A stretch of 64,000 nt of DNA from assembly GCA_016188575.1 (NCBI GenBank), contig JACPHN010000039.1, positions 12,308 to 76,307 on the forward strand, read 5' to 3'. The translations under genes and the position numbers were made by a program. Positions 50,992 to 59,341 of the stretch are shown here, piece by piece. The notes beneath the pieces are model-generated. The model was not told the origin of the DNA, did no database searches, and worked only from the letters and a program-made list of their open reading frames with translations. The DNA is from Candidatus Schekmanbacteria bacterium (GTDB lineage: Bacteria; CSSED10-310; JACPHN01). Within the stretch, counting starts at the first letter, position 1; the number at the start of each line of letters is the position of its first letter.

Positions 50992-51601
50992 ACCGGAAAC
51001 GGTTCGCGACTTCCGCCGGGCGCAGATCATTGGCGCGGCCCGGCGGATTGTGGCCCGGGACGGACTGCACGCGTTGACGGTCAGCGCGCTCGAGGGCGAG
51101 CTCGCCTTCACGCGCGGAGTGATCACGTACCATTTCCGGAACAAGGAAGAGATCGTTCAGGCTGTGCTCGCGTCAGCGCTGGCGGACGTCGAGCACGCCA
51201 CGGTGTCGCGGGTGCGTTCGTCGATGGGCGCCGCGGAGAAGATCGAGGCGCTGTTGCGCTCCACGGTGCGCGGTCTTCTGGATAACGTCGAGGCGAGCAT
51301 GGTGCTGCTCAGCTTCTGGGGGAGGATCCCCGCGGACCCGGAAATCGCCGAGCTCAATGCGCGGCTCTATGAGCGGTATCGCGCCTACACGCGCGACGTG
51401 CTTGCCGAGGGCGTGGCCACGGGGGATTTTGTCCCGGCCGCGGCGAGCGATGCGGTGGCCGCGCTGGTCGTGGGGATCGTCATCGGCACGGTCGCTCAGG
51501 TTTGCTTCGAGGCAGGTTGCATCGATCCGGACGCGGTGGTGGCGGAAGCGGCCGGTGCGATTCTCGGCCACGTCCGGCACCGCGCGGCTTCCTGCGCGTA
51601 A
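50984..51601 (+). CDS. TetR-family transcriptional repressor
   Basis: A 205-residue TetR-type regulator. The N-terminal helix-turn-helix is AQIIGAARRIVARDGLHALT with HFRNKEEIVQAVLA, and the C-terminal ligand domain follows. The ATG at 50984 is preceded by GGAGG and overlaps the oxidoreductase end by eight bases. The gene most probably represses its own operon at the AACG-N2-CGTT sites upstream of 49294. Confidence 0.9.
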   Translation: MPEPETVRDFRRAQIIGAARRIVARDGLHALTVSALEGELAFTRGVITYHFRNKEEIVQAVLASALADVEHATVSRVRSSMGAAEKIEALLRSTVRGLLDNVEASMVLLSFWGRIPADPEIAELNARLYERYRAYTRDVLAEGVATGDFVPAAASDAVAALVVGIVIGTVAQVCFEAGCIDPDAVVAEAAGAILGHVRHRAASCA

Positions 51602-51711
51602 TGCACACACTCGGGTGTTGGCCCCGCGCAGCGCAGCGCCGTCGGGCACCGGCGGGTGCGTAGGGCGCTGATCGCGACGCCATTTCGGCGCGGACAGGCG
51701 CGGCCCTTGCG

Positions 51712-51727
51712 CGGCACGCCGCTTGCA
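51712..51727 (+). promoter_or_regulatory. Candidate sigma54 promoter upstream of the exported protein at 51785
   Basis: CGGCACGCCGCTTGCA matches TGGCACGNNNNTTGCA at all conserved bases except the first. A start near 51739 would give a 45-base leader before the ATG at 51785. Confidence 0.65.
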
Positions 51728-51784
51728 AGACACCAGCCGCTCACCGTCAGACTTTTCTGCACACCGCACCGAAAGGAGCATCGC

Positions 51785-52846
51785 ATGCGCACGAGAAAAT
51801 TCGCCCGCAGACTCGGAATCGTCATGGCCCTCTACTGTCCCCTGTCGCTCCTGGCCCCCATCCTTGCCACCGCTGAACAGCTTACCCAGGTGCGCCGCTG
51901 GCCTGCGGTGCGCCCCGCGACCGACGGGCAGCGGGTGCGGCTCGGCGCCTCCGACGCAGACGAGCTGCGGGTCATCTACGCCCGCGACCTGGGAGCGGGA
52001 CAGCGCCGCGTAGAGGTGGAAAACGAGATCGGCGAGGTGCTGTACAGCGGAGACATCGAGGCGCCGATCGCGCGCTTTCACCCCGCGCAGCTCGTCAACG
52101 GCGAAGCGCTGGTGCGCGACAGCAGCCGCGTCACACTGGCCGGGGAGACCGTGGGCAACGGGGAGTGGGAGACCTATGCGGGGCTCGCCGCGGGCGGTCA
52201 TCAAGTCGTGATCGCCTGGAAGCCGTGCCTGGTGCGGCCGTGCAAGGCGACAGTCTTCTACCGGCCAGCGGATAGCTTTTGGCGGTCCCGGTCGTGGGAC
52301 CGCGAGCTTTTTGGGGTGCAGCTTGCGCCGGCGGCGTCCGGAACGGTGGCGGTGGCGACGCGCGAGAATCCTGTCAACCGCGGCTGGACGCTACGGCAGG
52401 TGAGCGCGGCGGATCTCCTGGAGCGCGGCACGCTGACCGAAGTGGCGGCGGCGCAGACGTGGTCGCCGGGCTCGTCGCTGAGCCTGGAAGACCCGCGGCT
52501 CATGGCGGGCGCCGGAGCCAGTCCGGAGCTGATCGGGGGTGCGTTCGACCTGGCGGCGAACGCTACCAGCGGTGCGGCGTATACGGCCGCGGTGGGAGGC
52601 GCCCTGCGAAAGCTCGCCACGGGGGCGCCGACGCGCGGCAACGCCGAGATCTGGGGGGTGCGCCGGGGCAGCGCGCGGTATTTCGCGCTGGAGCTGAGCG
52701 GCGACCGGTCCGCGCTGATGAAGTCGCAGGGCGGCACGGCCGCGGCGGTGGCCGAGGTGGCGGGTAAGGCTCCGGTGGTGGCGCTCGCCGAGGGCCGGGT
52801 GTGGATGGCCACGACCGTGGGGCTGTGGCGCCTGGTCGAAAACTGA
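51785..52846 (+). CDS. Exported protein of unknown function
   Basis: A 353-residue exported protein with a signal peptide (LGIVMALYCPLSLLAPILATA). The mature part is Ala/Gly/Arg-rich and beta-prone with no recognised domain; a cysteine pair lies in the KPCLVRPCK loop. AAAGGAGC precedes the ATG. It lies downstream of a strong sigma54-type promoter and upstream of the tRNA terminator. I do not recognise the family. Confidence 0.6.
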   Translation: MRTRKFARRLGIVMALYCPLSLLAPILATAEQLTQVRRWPAVRPATDGQRVRLGASDADELRVIYARDLGAGQRRVEVENEIGEVLYSGDIEAPIARFHPAQLVNGEALVRDSSRVTLAGETVGNGEWETYAGLAAGGHQVVIAWKPCLVRPCKATVFYRPADSFWRSRSWDRELFGVQLAPAASGTVAVATRENPVNRGWTLRQVSAADLLERGTLTEVAAAQTWSPGSSLSLEDPRLMAGAGASPELIGGAFDLAANATSGAAYTAAVGGALRKLATGAPTRGNAEIWGVRRGSARYFALELSGDRSALMKSQGGTAAAVAEVAGKAPVVALAEGRVWMATTVGLWRLVEN

Positions 52847-52860
52847 GGCGGAGCCCGGGC

Positions 52861-52898
52861 CAAAAACACAATGACCCGCCACCGCGGTGGCGGGTCAT
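52861..52898 (-). terminator. Transcription terminator downstream of tRNA-Glu
   Basis: A perfect 28-base palindrome (52871-52898, ATGACCCGCC... mirrored) is followed on the minus strand by TGTGTTTTTG (52870-52861). It can end the tRNA transcript and, in the opposite sense, the preceding plus-strand gene. Confidence 0.75.
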
Positions 52899-52914
52899 CG
52901 AGAGGCGAAAACCA

Positions 52915-52987
52915 CGGTCCCTACGGGAGTCGAACCCGTGCTACCAACGTGAGAGGCTGGCGTCCTGGGCCACTAGACGAAGGGACC
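52915..52987 (-). tRNA. tRNA-Glu (anticodon CTC)
   Basis: A 73-base tRNA. The acceptor stem is GGTCCCT/AGGGACC, the anticodon stem CCAGC/GTTGG with loop CTCTCAC (anticodon 52951-52953), and the T arm has the usual GTTCGACTC. Discriminator base is G; CCA is not encoded. It reads GAG codons. Confidence 0.95.
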
Positions 52988-53067
52988 AGCGATGTCCTGC
53001 TATTATGGCGCCAGGCGCGGCTTTCGTCAAGATCCACCCGCCGTCGCCCGGTCCCTGGACTCGGTGC

Positions 53068-56000
53068 TCACTCAATGCACACCGCGTGAACCTGCCTGAG
53101 ATCGCATAGCCCTTGGGCCATCTTCTCCAGCCCGTCCTGCAAGAGCGTCGTCATTCCCTCGGCCCGCGCCTGCCGGCGCAACTCGGTGATGGGCTTGCGC
53201 TCGTAGATCAGGCGCTTGATCGCGTCCGAGCCGACCAGCAGCTCGTGAATGGCCACCCGCCCCCGGTAACCCGTGCCGCCGCACTGCTCGCAGCCCTTGC
53301 CCCGGTAGAGAATCGGGGTAGCAGCAAAGAAGCTCATTTTTTGCTCCTTGCCGAGTCGCGCCACAGCCGAACGCTCGCCGCCCTCCGCATCATGCGGCAA
53401 GATGGCCGCAAGCGCGGCGTCGACCGCCGCCTGGTCGATGGCGCCGGACGCGGGTAGCGGCGCCGGCATGACCAGCGCCGGCTCCGGCACGGGCGTCGCG
53501 GCCTCCCACGCGGGCTGGGCCGAAAGCGTCAGCCGCGGCGACCGCCCGCCGGGATGCGACCTCTGTCGTGCCGAGGATGGCGTCGAGCGCCTCCTGACTG
53601 AGCTGGTCGCCGCCGAACAAGTCGTCGACGGCCGCCTGATCCATCGGGCCGCCCGGAGCTGGCGGACGGAATTCCTCCGCTGGACCGGGTTTACCGAACA
53701 GCGCATCGATCGCGGACTGGTCGAGCAGCCCCGACACGGCCTCGGGGGCTGGCGGCGCGGGCGCGGGATCACCGAACAGCGCGTCAATTGCGGCCTGCTC
53801 AAGCATCCTCTGGTCAGCACGGGAATTGGTGTGGTTTTCGGTGGCCCCGCCCTCGAGCTCGCGACGCACAGAGCTCACCGCCTGCTCGTCCGCGAAAACG
53901 CTGCCGAACAACGCGTCGACCGCCGCCTGATCGAGTATGCCACCGCCGCCGGAACGTCCTGCGGCGCGCGATGGGCTCGTAGCCGTGTCAGGGGCGCGCT
54001 CCCGCAGCGCGGGGACATTACCGGTCTGCTCGCCCACCAGCAAGGCGTCCAGCGAGCCCTGGCCGAGCGCACCGTTCCGCCCGCTCACCGTCTCCTCGGC
54101 GACGTGCCCGAGCGCCGCCTCGATCGCCGCCTGATCCAACCCGCCGCCGGCGACCACGCCATCGCTCGGCGCGCGGCCACCGGCGCCATCTCCTCCCCCG
54201 GCCCCATCGCCGCCGCCCGGATCGCCGCCCCCGGCCGCCGCTCCCGGCCAGCAACCCATCCCGTACTCCGCGACGATCTCCGCGATTTCCTCCGGGCTCG
54301 CCTCGTACGACTCCCGACAGTTGTCGCAAATCCGCCGGACCAACCGCTGCGCCATGATCCCGAGCAGCGAATCGGCGAAGTTGAACGGATCGACGCCGAG
54401 CTCCAAAATCCGCGTGATGGTCTCCGGAGCGCTGTTGGTATGCAGCGTGGACATCACCAGGTGCCCCGTTAGCGACGCTTCCACCGCCGTGCCGGCCGTC
54501 TCCAGGTCGCGCATCTCGCCGATCATGATGACGTCCGGATCGGCGCGCAAAAACGCCCGCATCGCACGCTCAAAGGTAAAGCCGATCTTCGGTTGGACCT
54601 GGACCTGCCGTAGGCCGTCCTGCGTGATCTCGACGGGGTCCTCGGCCGTCCAGATCTTTCGGTCGATGGTATTGATGTGGCCGAGCGCCGAGTGCAGCGT
54701 CGTGGTCTTGCCGCTTCCGGTCGGGCCGACCACGAGGAAGATGCCGTAAGGCCGCGTCACGATTTCTTGGAACGCGGCCAGATTGCGGGGGCTCAATCCG
54801 AGCTCCTCGATCGGCAGCGGCTTTGACCCCGCCAGAATCCGCATCACGATATCTTCGTTCCCACCGGCCGTGGGCAGCGTCGCGACCCGGAGCTCGACGT
54901 AATCCCCGTGGTAAGGATAGCGAATCTTTCCGTCTTGCGGCAGGCGCTTCTCGGAGATGTCGAGGCTGGCCATGATCTTGAACCGCTGCACGAGCGAGTT
55001 GCGGACCGCTCCGGGGAGCTCCAGGTAGTTCTCGCACTGCCCGTCGACGCGAAAGCGCACCAGGCAGGGAAGCCGGCTGCCCATCGGTTCGATGTGGATG
55101 TCGGATGCCCGTCGACCGATCGCGGTGCGGATGATCTGATTGGCGAGCCGGACAACGCTGGAGTCGCTTTCGTCGAGCTCGACCTCCTCGCTCTCGCTGG
55201 ACGTGAGCTTGGTCTTGTCCTTTGACTTCTCCTCCGAGACCTTGAGCTCCTCGTTGAGCTCGCGGATGAGGCGAGCGACGTCCGGCATGGCGGCGCCGGC
55301 GCCACCGAGGCCGAGCTCGGCCTCGGCAATGCTCGTGCTGCGAGCAAACTCCGACACGCGGCTGGACATCAGGTACTTTTCGAGCTGCGAAGGCAGCACC
55401 AGCGAGTCTCTTATCCGCTTCTTCAGCAGCAGCGCGGCGGTGTCGAGGTAGGCGGTGTCGAGGGGATCGGCGCAGGCGACCAACAGGCAATCGGAGCGGG
55501 TCTCGTAGGGGAGAAAGCGGAGTTTTTTCGCGAGCTCGAGCGGCACTTCGCGCAGCGCCGCCGGCTGCAGCACGACGTCATCGAGGTTGATGAACGGCAT
55601 GTGGAACGTCATGGCGAGCGACGACGTATACGCTTCTTCGGTCATGATCTTCATGTCGACGATGACCTGGCCAAGCGTCTTCCCCGACGTATGGCGGTGC
55701 ACCTCGCGCGCCTTGGTCAGCTCCTCGGCCGAGCACCAACCTTCCTCGACGAGCATTTGCGTGACCACGAACGTTCGGCGGGCATGCAAGGAGCGTTCGT
55801 AGGCGTCGGCCGTGTCTTGCAGCGGCCCGACTGTGACGACGATCGATTGATCGATGACGCCTTCGGACGGCGAAGGGTTCGCGGCGATCTCGACTCCATG
55901 CCGATAGACGAAGCAGCTCTCGTAGATGGCGTTGCGGCTGGTGCAACGAACGGGTACGCCTTCCGCCAGCGCCGAGGCGCTCCTGTCGATCTCCACGGCG

Positions 56001-56305
56001 AAGCTGTCACCGCCGGGGAACCGCACCGACACCTTCACGTTGTCGCCGCCGCGAACGGCGAAACCGGGTGGGGCGCCGCCACCGTGGTGGAAGCCCACGA
56101 GCGCCACGGAATCGACCGGAATGAGGTGCTCGCCCTGACCCTTCTGACGGGGCGCGTTGGTAAGGCGCATCGGCAGATAGTCGAGATGGGGAGAGAACTT
56201 GTGGAGAGTACCCGCCAGCCGTCGTCCGTCCAGCATGTGGAGGGTTACGGAGTAGTCGCCCTTGGGGCGCTGCGGCGGCGGTGTTCTTGTGTTCCCTTTG
56301 GCCAT
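53068..56305 (-). CDS. PilB/GspE-type secretion or pilus ATPase with internal repeat array and a frameshift
   Basis: A hexameric motor ATPase of type IV pili or type II secretion. An unrecognised beta-rich N-terminal domain (residues 1-150) comes first, then the MshEN domain (SGKTLGQVIVDMKIMTEE, SDCLLVACADPLDTAYLD), then the core: ASDIHIEP, Walker A GPTGSGKTTTLHSALG, Asp box IWTAEDPVEIT and Walker B-type DPDVIMIGEMRD. The zinc knuckle begins with CDNC and ends with CEQC (RGKGCEQCGGTGYRGR), which normally lie about 30 residues apart. Here some 300 residues with eight repeats intervene. A one-base frame change between about 53447 and 53570 separates the frames carrying repeat 7 and repeat 8 plus the C-terminus. 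ATG 56305 is used. Confidence 0.85.
53394..54144 (-). repeat. Eight DQAAIDALFG-like repeats inside the ATPase gene
   Basis: On the minus strand, eight units of consensus hLDQAAIDALFG are spread through Gly/Pro/Ala-rich linkers: LDQAAIEAALG, LGQGSLDALL, ILDQAAVDALFG, MLEQAAIDALFG, LLDQSAIDALFG, MDQAAVDDLFG, LSQEALDAILG and IDQAAVDAAL. Their form echoes the FliM N-terminus LSQAEIDALL. Confidence 0.8.
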
Positions 56306-56681
56306 GGCTCGTTCAGGATACTCTTCGGCGTGATTTCGGCGGCGGATTACGCTCCACCGCGCACCGCCACGCCGGCTCTTCGTATTGTAGCGCGAGAGTG
56401 CCGCGGCCTCCAAAGAAGCCGCGCGGAACCGGCAGCGGTCGTGCCGCGGCGACGGGGATGCTCACGCGTCGAGCGGCTCGTCGCCGCGGCACAACACGAA
56501 GCGCGCCCCCATTCGGCGCTCGCCTCTGAAGGCCGCGCCAACGCTGGCGTGACGCGATGCCCGCCGCATGAAGTCGCGCGTGCGATCGTATATGAAGCGC
56601 TGCAGGCCGGCCCCGTTGGGTTTCACGAGCGGCCAACCGGGGGGGCAGGGCGCGGCGGGCGGGCCTGCCGCCCGGACCAGC
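56306..56681. other. Spacer between ATPase and hydrolase genes
   Basis: No well-supported gene. A minus-strand frame ending at 56462 could encode a short basic peptide (VKPNGAGLQRFIYDRTRDF and onward), but without a clear ribosome-binding site or known family I do not annotate it. The ATPase promoter should lie here. Confidence 0.4.
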
Positions 56682-57644
56682 TCAGTGCCGCGCCGCCAAC
56701 CACGCCATGATTGGCGCGAACACCGCCTGTGCGGCCTGGTTGGCGATAAAAAGATCCGCGTGCGCAAACCACTCGGCATCGTCTCCAATGCGCAATACGG
56801 ACACGTCGGCTCCGCCCCAGTAGTCGCGCGCCGAAAGGGTTGCGGCCTCGGGAACGATCCCGTCTCGGTTCGCGACCACGATCAACAGCGGTCGGTCCGA
56901 GCGCCCCATGGCGTGGGTGATATTGATGCCGCGGAGCGTCATGTCCTTGTCCCGAATCCATTTCGCGATGTCACTATTGACCGACGGGTGAGGGTTCTCG
57001 ACGGTCCGCGTCAGGTCGGCGGCCGCGGTGAGGTCCACGTGAGAGGTGTTCATGTAGATGGAGAGGAGCGCGGGGAAGCGCGCCAGTAGCGGGAACGCGG
57101 CGCGGGCGAGAGACCTGGTGCCATAGAAAGGAATCATCCCGGCGACCCTGGGTGACTTGAAAGCGAAGCGCAACGCCGGATGGACGTCGACCCACCGCAA
57201 GGGCGCGCCGATGGTGACGAGCGATCCGACGCGATGCTCCGGCCGCAACGCCATGTACGCATACGCGATGGACCCGCCCAGACTCGCGCCGATGACGTCC
57301 ACGCGCCGCGCCGAGGTCCGCGTCCGCGAGACGATGGCTTCCACGATGGCGTGCAGGTCCTGCTCGGCGTAGCGGCGGAGCGACGGCGGCGGGGGGCTGA
57401 AGCGAGCTTTTCGCGACAGACCTTGCCCTCTGAGGTTCGCCGACCACACCTCGACACCCGCCTCGGCGAAGCAGCGCTCCATCGAGGTCCCATGCGGGTG
57501 AAACCCGAATATGAACGAGTTCATGCCATATCCGGGCACGATCAGCAGCGGCCGCCGGTTCGGATCCAGGCGGTGCGGGTCGCGCACGCGCTTGAGATGG
57601 AGCCGCCAGCCGTCGGCCGGAACAAACTGCTCGTCGATAACCAA
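56682..57644 (-). CDS. Alpha/beta-hydrolase, PHA/lipase-like
   Basis: A 320-residue alpha/beta-hydrolase. The oxyanion strand is LLIVPGYGMNSFIF; the nucleophile is Ser121 in GASLGG; an acid in NRDGIV and a His in FAHADLF complete the triad. The overall layout, long lid region and GYGMN resemble polyhydroxyalkanoate-synthase-like or esterase families. No signal peptide. The substrate is unclear. Confidence 0.85.
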   Translation of the reverse strand: MVIDEQFVPADGWRLHLKRVRDPHRLDPNRRPLLIVPGYGMNSFIFGFHPHGTSMERCFAEAGVEVWSANLRGQGLSRKARFSPPPPSLRRYAEQDLHAIVEAIVSRTRTSARRVDVIGASLGGSIAYAYMALRPEHRVGSLVTIGAPLRWVDVHPALRFAFKSPRVAGMIPFYGTRSLARAAFPLLARFPALLSIYMNTSHVDLTAAADLTRTVENPHPSVNSDIAKWIRDKDMTLRGINITHAMGRSDRPLLIVVANRDGIVPEAATLSARDYWGGADVSVLRIGDDAEWFAHADLFIANQAAQAVFAPIMAWLAARH

Positions 57645-57755
57645 GGCCGCCTATCTCCTCGTCGAGGAATGTCGTCACGCTTCTCTAGCACCCTGACCTC
57701 GATCCGCGCAACGCGCCGGCGAAGCCTGAAACCACCGGCTGCTCAGCTCCTCCGG

Positions 57756-57821
57756 CCCTCCCCCGCGTGCTTGGAGGTGAGGTGGGGGGTCTTCGCGATG
57801 CGCATTCCGCTTGCCTTCCAG
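57756..57821 (+). repeat. Dispersed intergenic repeat, copy C (divergent)
   Basis: CCCTCCCCCGCGTGCTTGGAGG leads to the core TCTTCGCGATGCGCATTCCG, then a divergent end. The flank at 57725 repeats, on the same strand, the CCTGAA-ACCACC flank found beside copy A, suggesting rearranged elements. Confidence 0.55.
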
Positions 57822-58168
57822 TCGCATCGTCCGTTCGATGATCCCCACACCTCTGAAAGGGTGGGAGCGGACGGCCGGAAAACCGGAATCGACAAGATTC
57901 CGGAAGGCGCTTCTTTGCAAGCTGGGCGCTCGGAGCTTCCTTGCCTGGGTGCGCGGAGCTCTGGTCCGCATTGTCATCCGGCCCGCGGTCCCACGTGTCG
58001 CACGGCCTTCAACTTCCGGCAAGTGTAAAAACCCCATTCTGCCGGCGCCGGAAAACCCTGCGAGCGTGCCCTGATGCCATGAAACGGCGCGGAGGCCGCG
58101 ACCGCGGTGGTCGGAGCGCGAACGCCTTGCCGATGGGCTCCGTGGCGCACTGCGGGCCGGTCGTCGAC

Positions 58169-58184
58169 TGGCACGAAGGTTGCT
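58169..58184 (+). promoter_or_regulatory. Consensus sigma54 promoter
   Basis: TGGCACGAAGGTTGCT is a perfect match to the sigma54 consensus TGGCACGNNNNTTGCW. Transcription would begin near 58196, about 210 bases before the ATG at 58407. Confidence 0.8.
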
Positions 58185-58406
58185 GCCGGCATGCTGGTGG
58201 CCGACCAACAGAGGCGTCGGCCGAGGCAACACGAACGTGACCGACCGGATGTTACACTGTGCCGAAAACGACACGCCGGAAGGGTCGCTGGAGAGAGCAA
58301 CACCATGAAGATGTCCACGCCGGTTGATTTCAATGTTGCTGGAGTGAATTTTGCAACAACCTTCAAGCGCTTGTCCCGGATAGGCTGTCTTTGCAAAGGA
58401 TTTCCC

Positions 58407-59195
58407 ATGCGCACGACGACCACGTATGCACGCCAGCCCATTATCACGTCTGTTATCGTAGCCACGGCCATGGCGGCGCTTACCGCCGGCGCCGAGGCGG
58501 CCTCGTTCTCCGGCGCCGTGCTCGTCGAATCGAATGGCAAGTACGTCAACTGCGCGAGCTGCAGCTACATCGCTTTCGACACCACCGGCGCCATCGTGGC
58601 CAACGGCTTCACCAACGCCTCCGGCAACTACACCGTCAGCGGCATCATCGCCAACAAGCCCTACATCGTCGTTGGTGGCCGAGTCGCCGAGGCGTCCTGC
58701 CACGCGGGCGCCTGGGATACCAAGTGGAATGCCGTCGTCCGCAAAGCCAACTACTCCTCGGTCGGCCCCGTCTACGCCAAGCATTGGGAAGGGATATCGA
58801 TTTATCGCTGGGCGTACCTTACTCCACAGCTTGTCTATCCGACCGGCCAGGAAGAAGGTCTTGATTACGATCCGGTAAGCGAAGCGCTTTTCGCCTGCGA
58901 GAATTGCCTCGAGGTGAAGCACGATCTGGGACGGGCCGGCTTCATCGTGGGCTTCAATCTCAGTAGCAGCATCGCGCTGAAGGCCGCGGCTCCGCACGGG
59001 GGCTGGCACATCTGGGGCGACAATACAAAAGCGCCGCTGGACCACTTCTTCGTCGCCTGGGAATCGGAGGGGCGAGTCAGTCTGGCCTGGACCTTCCGCA
59101 CCTGCGACACCTGGGAGGCCGACCATTACAAAGAAGGCAGCGAAGAGAACGGCCCCCCGCTGGAATCGTTCTCGATCATCCCCAAGGCACGCTGA
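58407..59195 (+). CDS. Exported protein of unknown function
   Basis: A 262-residue exported protein. The signal peptide is IITSVIVATAMAALTAGAEA. The mature part is Trp/Gly-rich with two cysteine pairs (NCASCSY and CENCL) and beta-prone strands, no recognised family. ATG at 58407 is chosen because AAAGGA lies eight bases upstream; ATG 58305 is an alternative. It is driven by a perfect sigma54 promoter and is one of several such exported genes in the window. Confidence 0.65.
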   Translation: MRTTTTYARQPIITSVIVATAMAALTAGAEAASFSGAVLVESNGKYVNCASCSYIAFDTTGAIVANGFTNASGNYTVSGIIANKPYIVVGGRVAEASCHAGAWDTKWNAVVRKANYSSVGPVYAKHWEGISIYRWAYLTPQLVYPTGQEEGLDYDPVSEALFACENCLEVKHDLGRAGFIVGFNLSSSIALKAAAPHGGWHIWGDNTKAPLDHFFVAWESEGRVSLAWTFRTCDTWEADHYKEGSEENGPPLESFSIIPKAR

Positions 59196-59238
59196 GAAAC
59201 CGCCTGGGGCGCGGGAAATCATCCAGCGGCCTGCCTAT

Positions 59239-59317
59239 CCTCCCCCCGCGTGACGGTGGGTCTTCGTGATGCGCATTCCACGCGGCTTGCAGCCGAACAG
59301 GCGGCGGATTCGGGATG
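59239..59317 (+). repeat. Dispersed intergenic repeat, copy D
   Basis: CCTCCCCCCGCG, then the core TCTTCGTGATGCGCATTCCA, CGGCTTGCAG and a GGCGGATTC tail. It sits in the spacer between two convergent genes. Confidence 0.7.
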
Positions 59318-59341
59318 CCAGCCTTTTTCCGGCACCTTTGC

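Larger units (their letters stand above)
57645..58406. other. Gene-free spacer with repeat copy C and a sigma54 promoter
   Basis: About 760 bases without a convincing gene. It carries copy C of the dispersed repeat and a textbook sigma54 promoter (58169-58184). An in-frame ATG at 58305 with GGAGAGAGC upstream could lengthen the next gene by 34 residues. Confidence 0.6.

Noticed and set aside
52871-52898. Phage or integrase attachment site at the tRNA-Glu gene
   Set aside because: There is no integrase gene nearby and no repeated tRNA 3' end downstream; the palindrome is better explained as a terminator.
53348-54472. Plus-strand frame of about 370 residues across the repeat array of the ATPase gene
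   Set aside because: It exists because the repeated minus-strand sequence is GC-rich; it shows no domain and lies opposite clearly coding sequence.
58260-58406. Riboswitch such as a cyclic-di-GMP aptamer in the long leader of the exported-protein gene at 58407
   Set aside because: The region lacks the conserved helices and core bases of the known classes; only a GGAGAGAGC site and a short open frame were seen.
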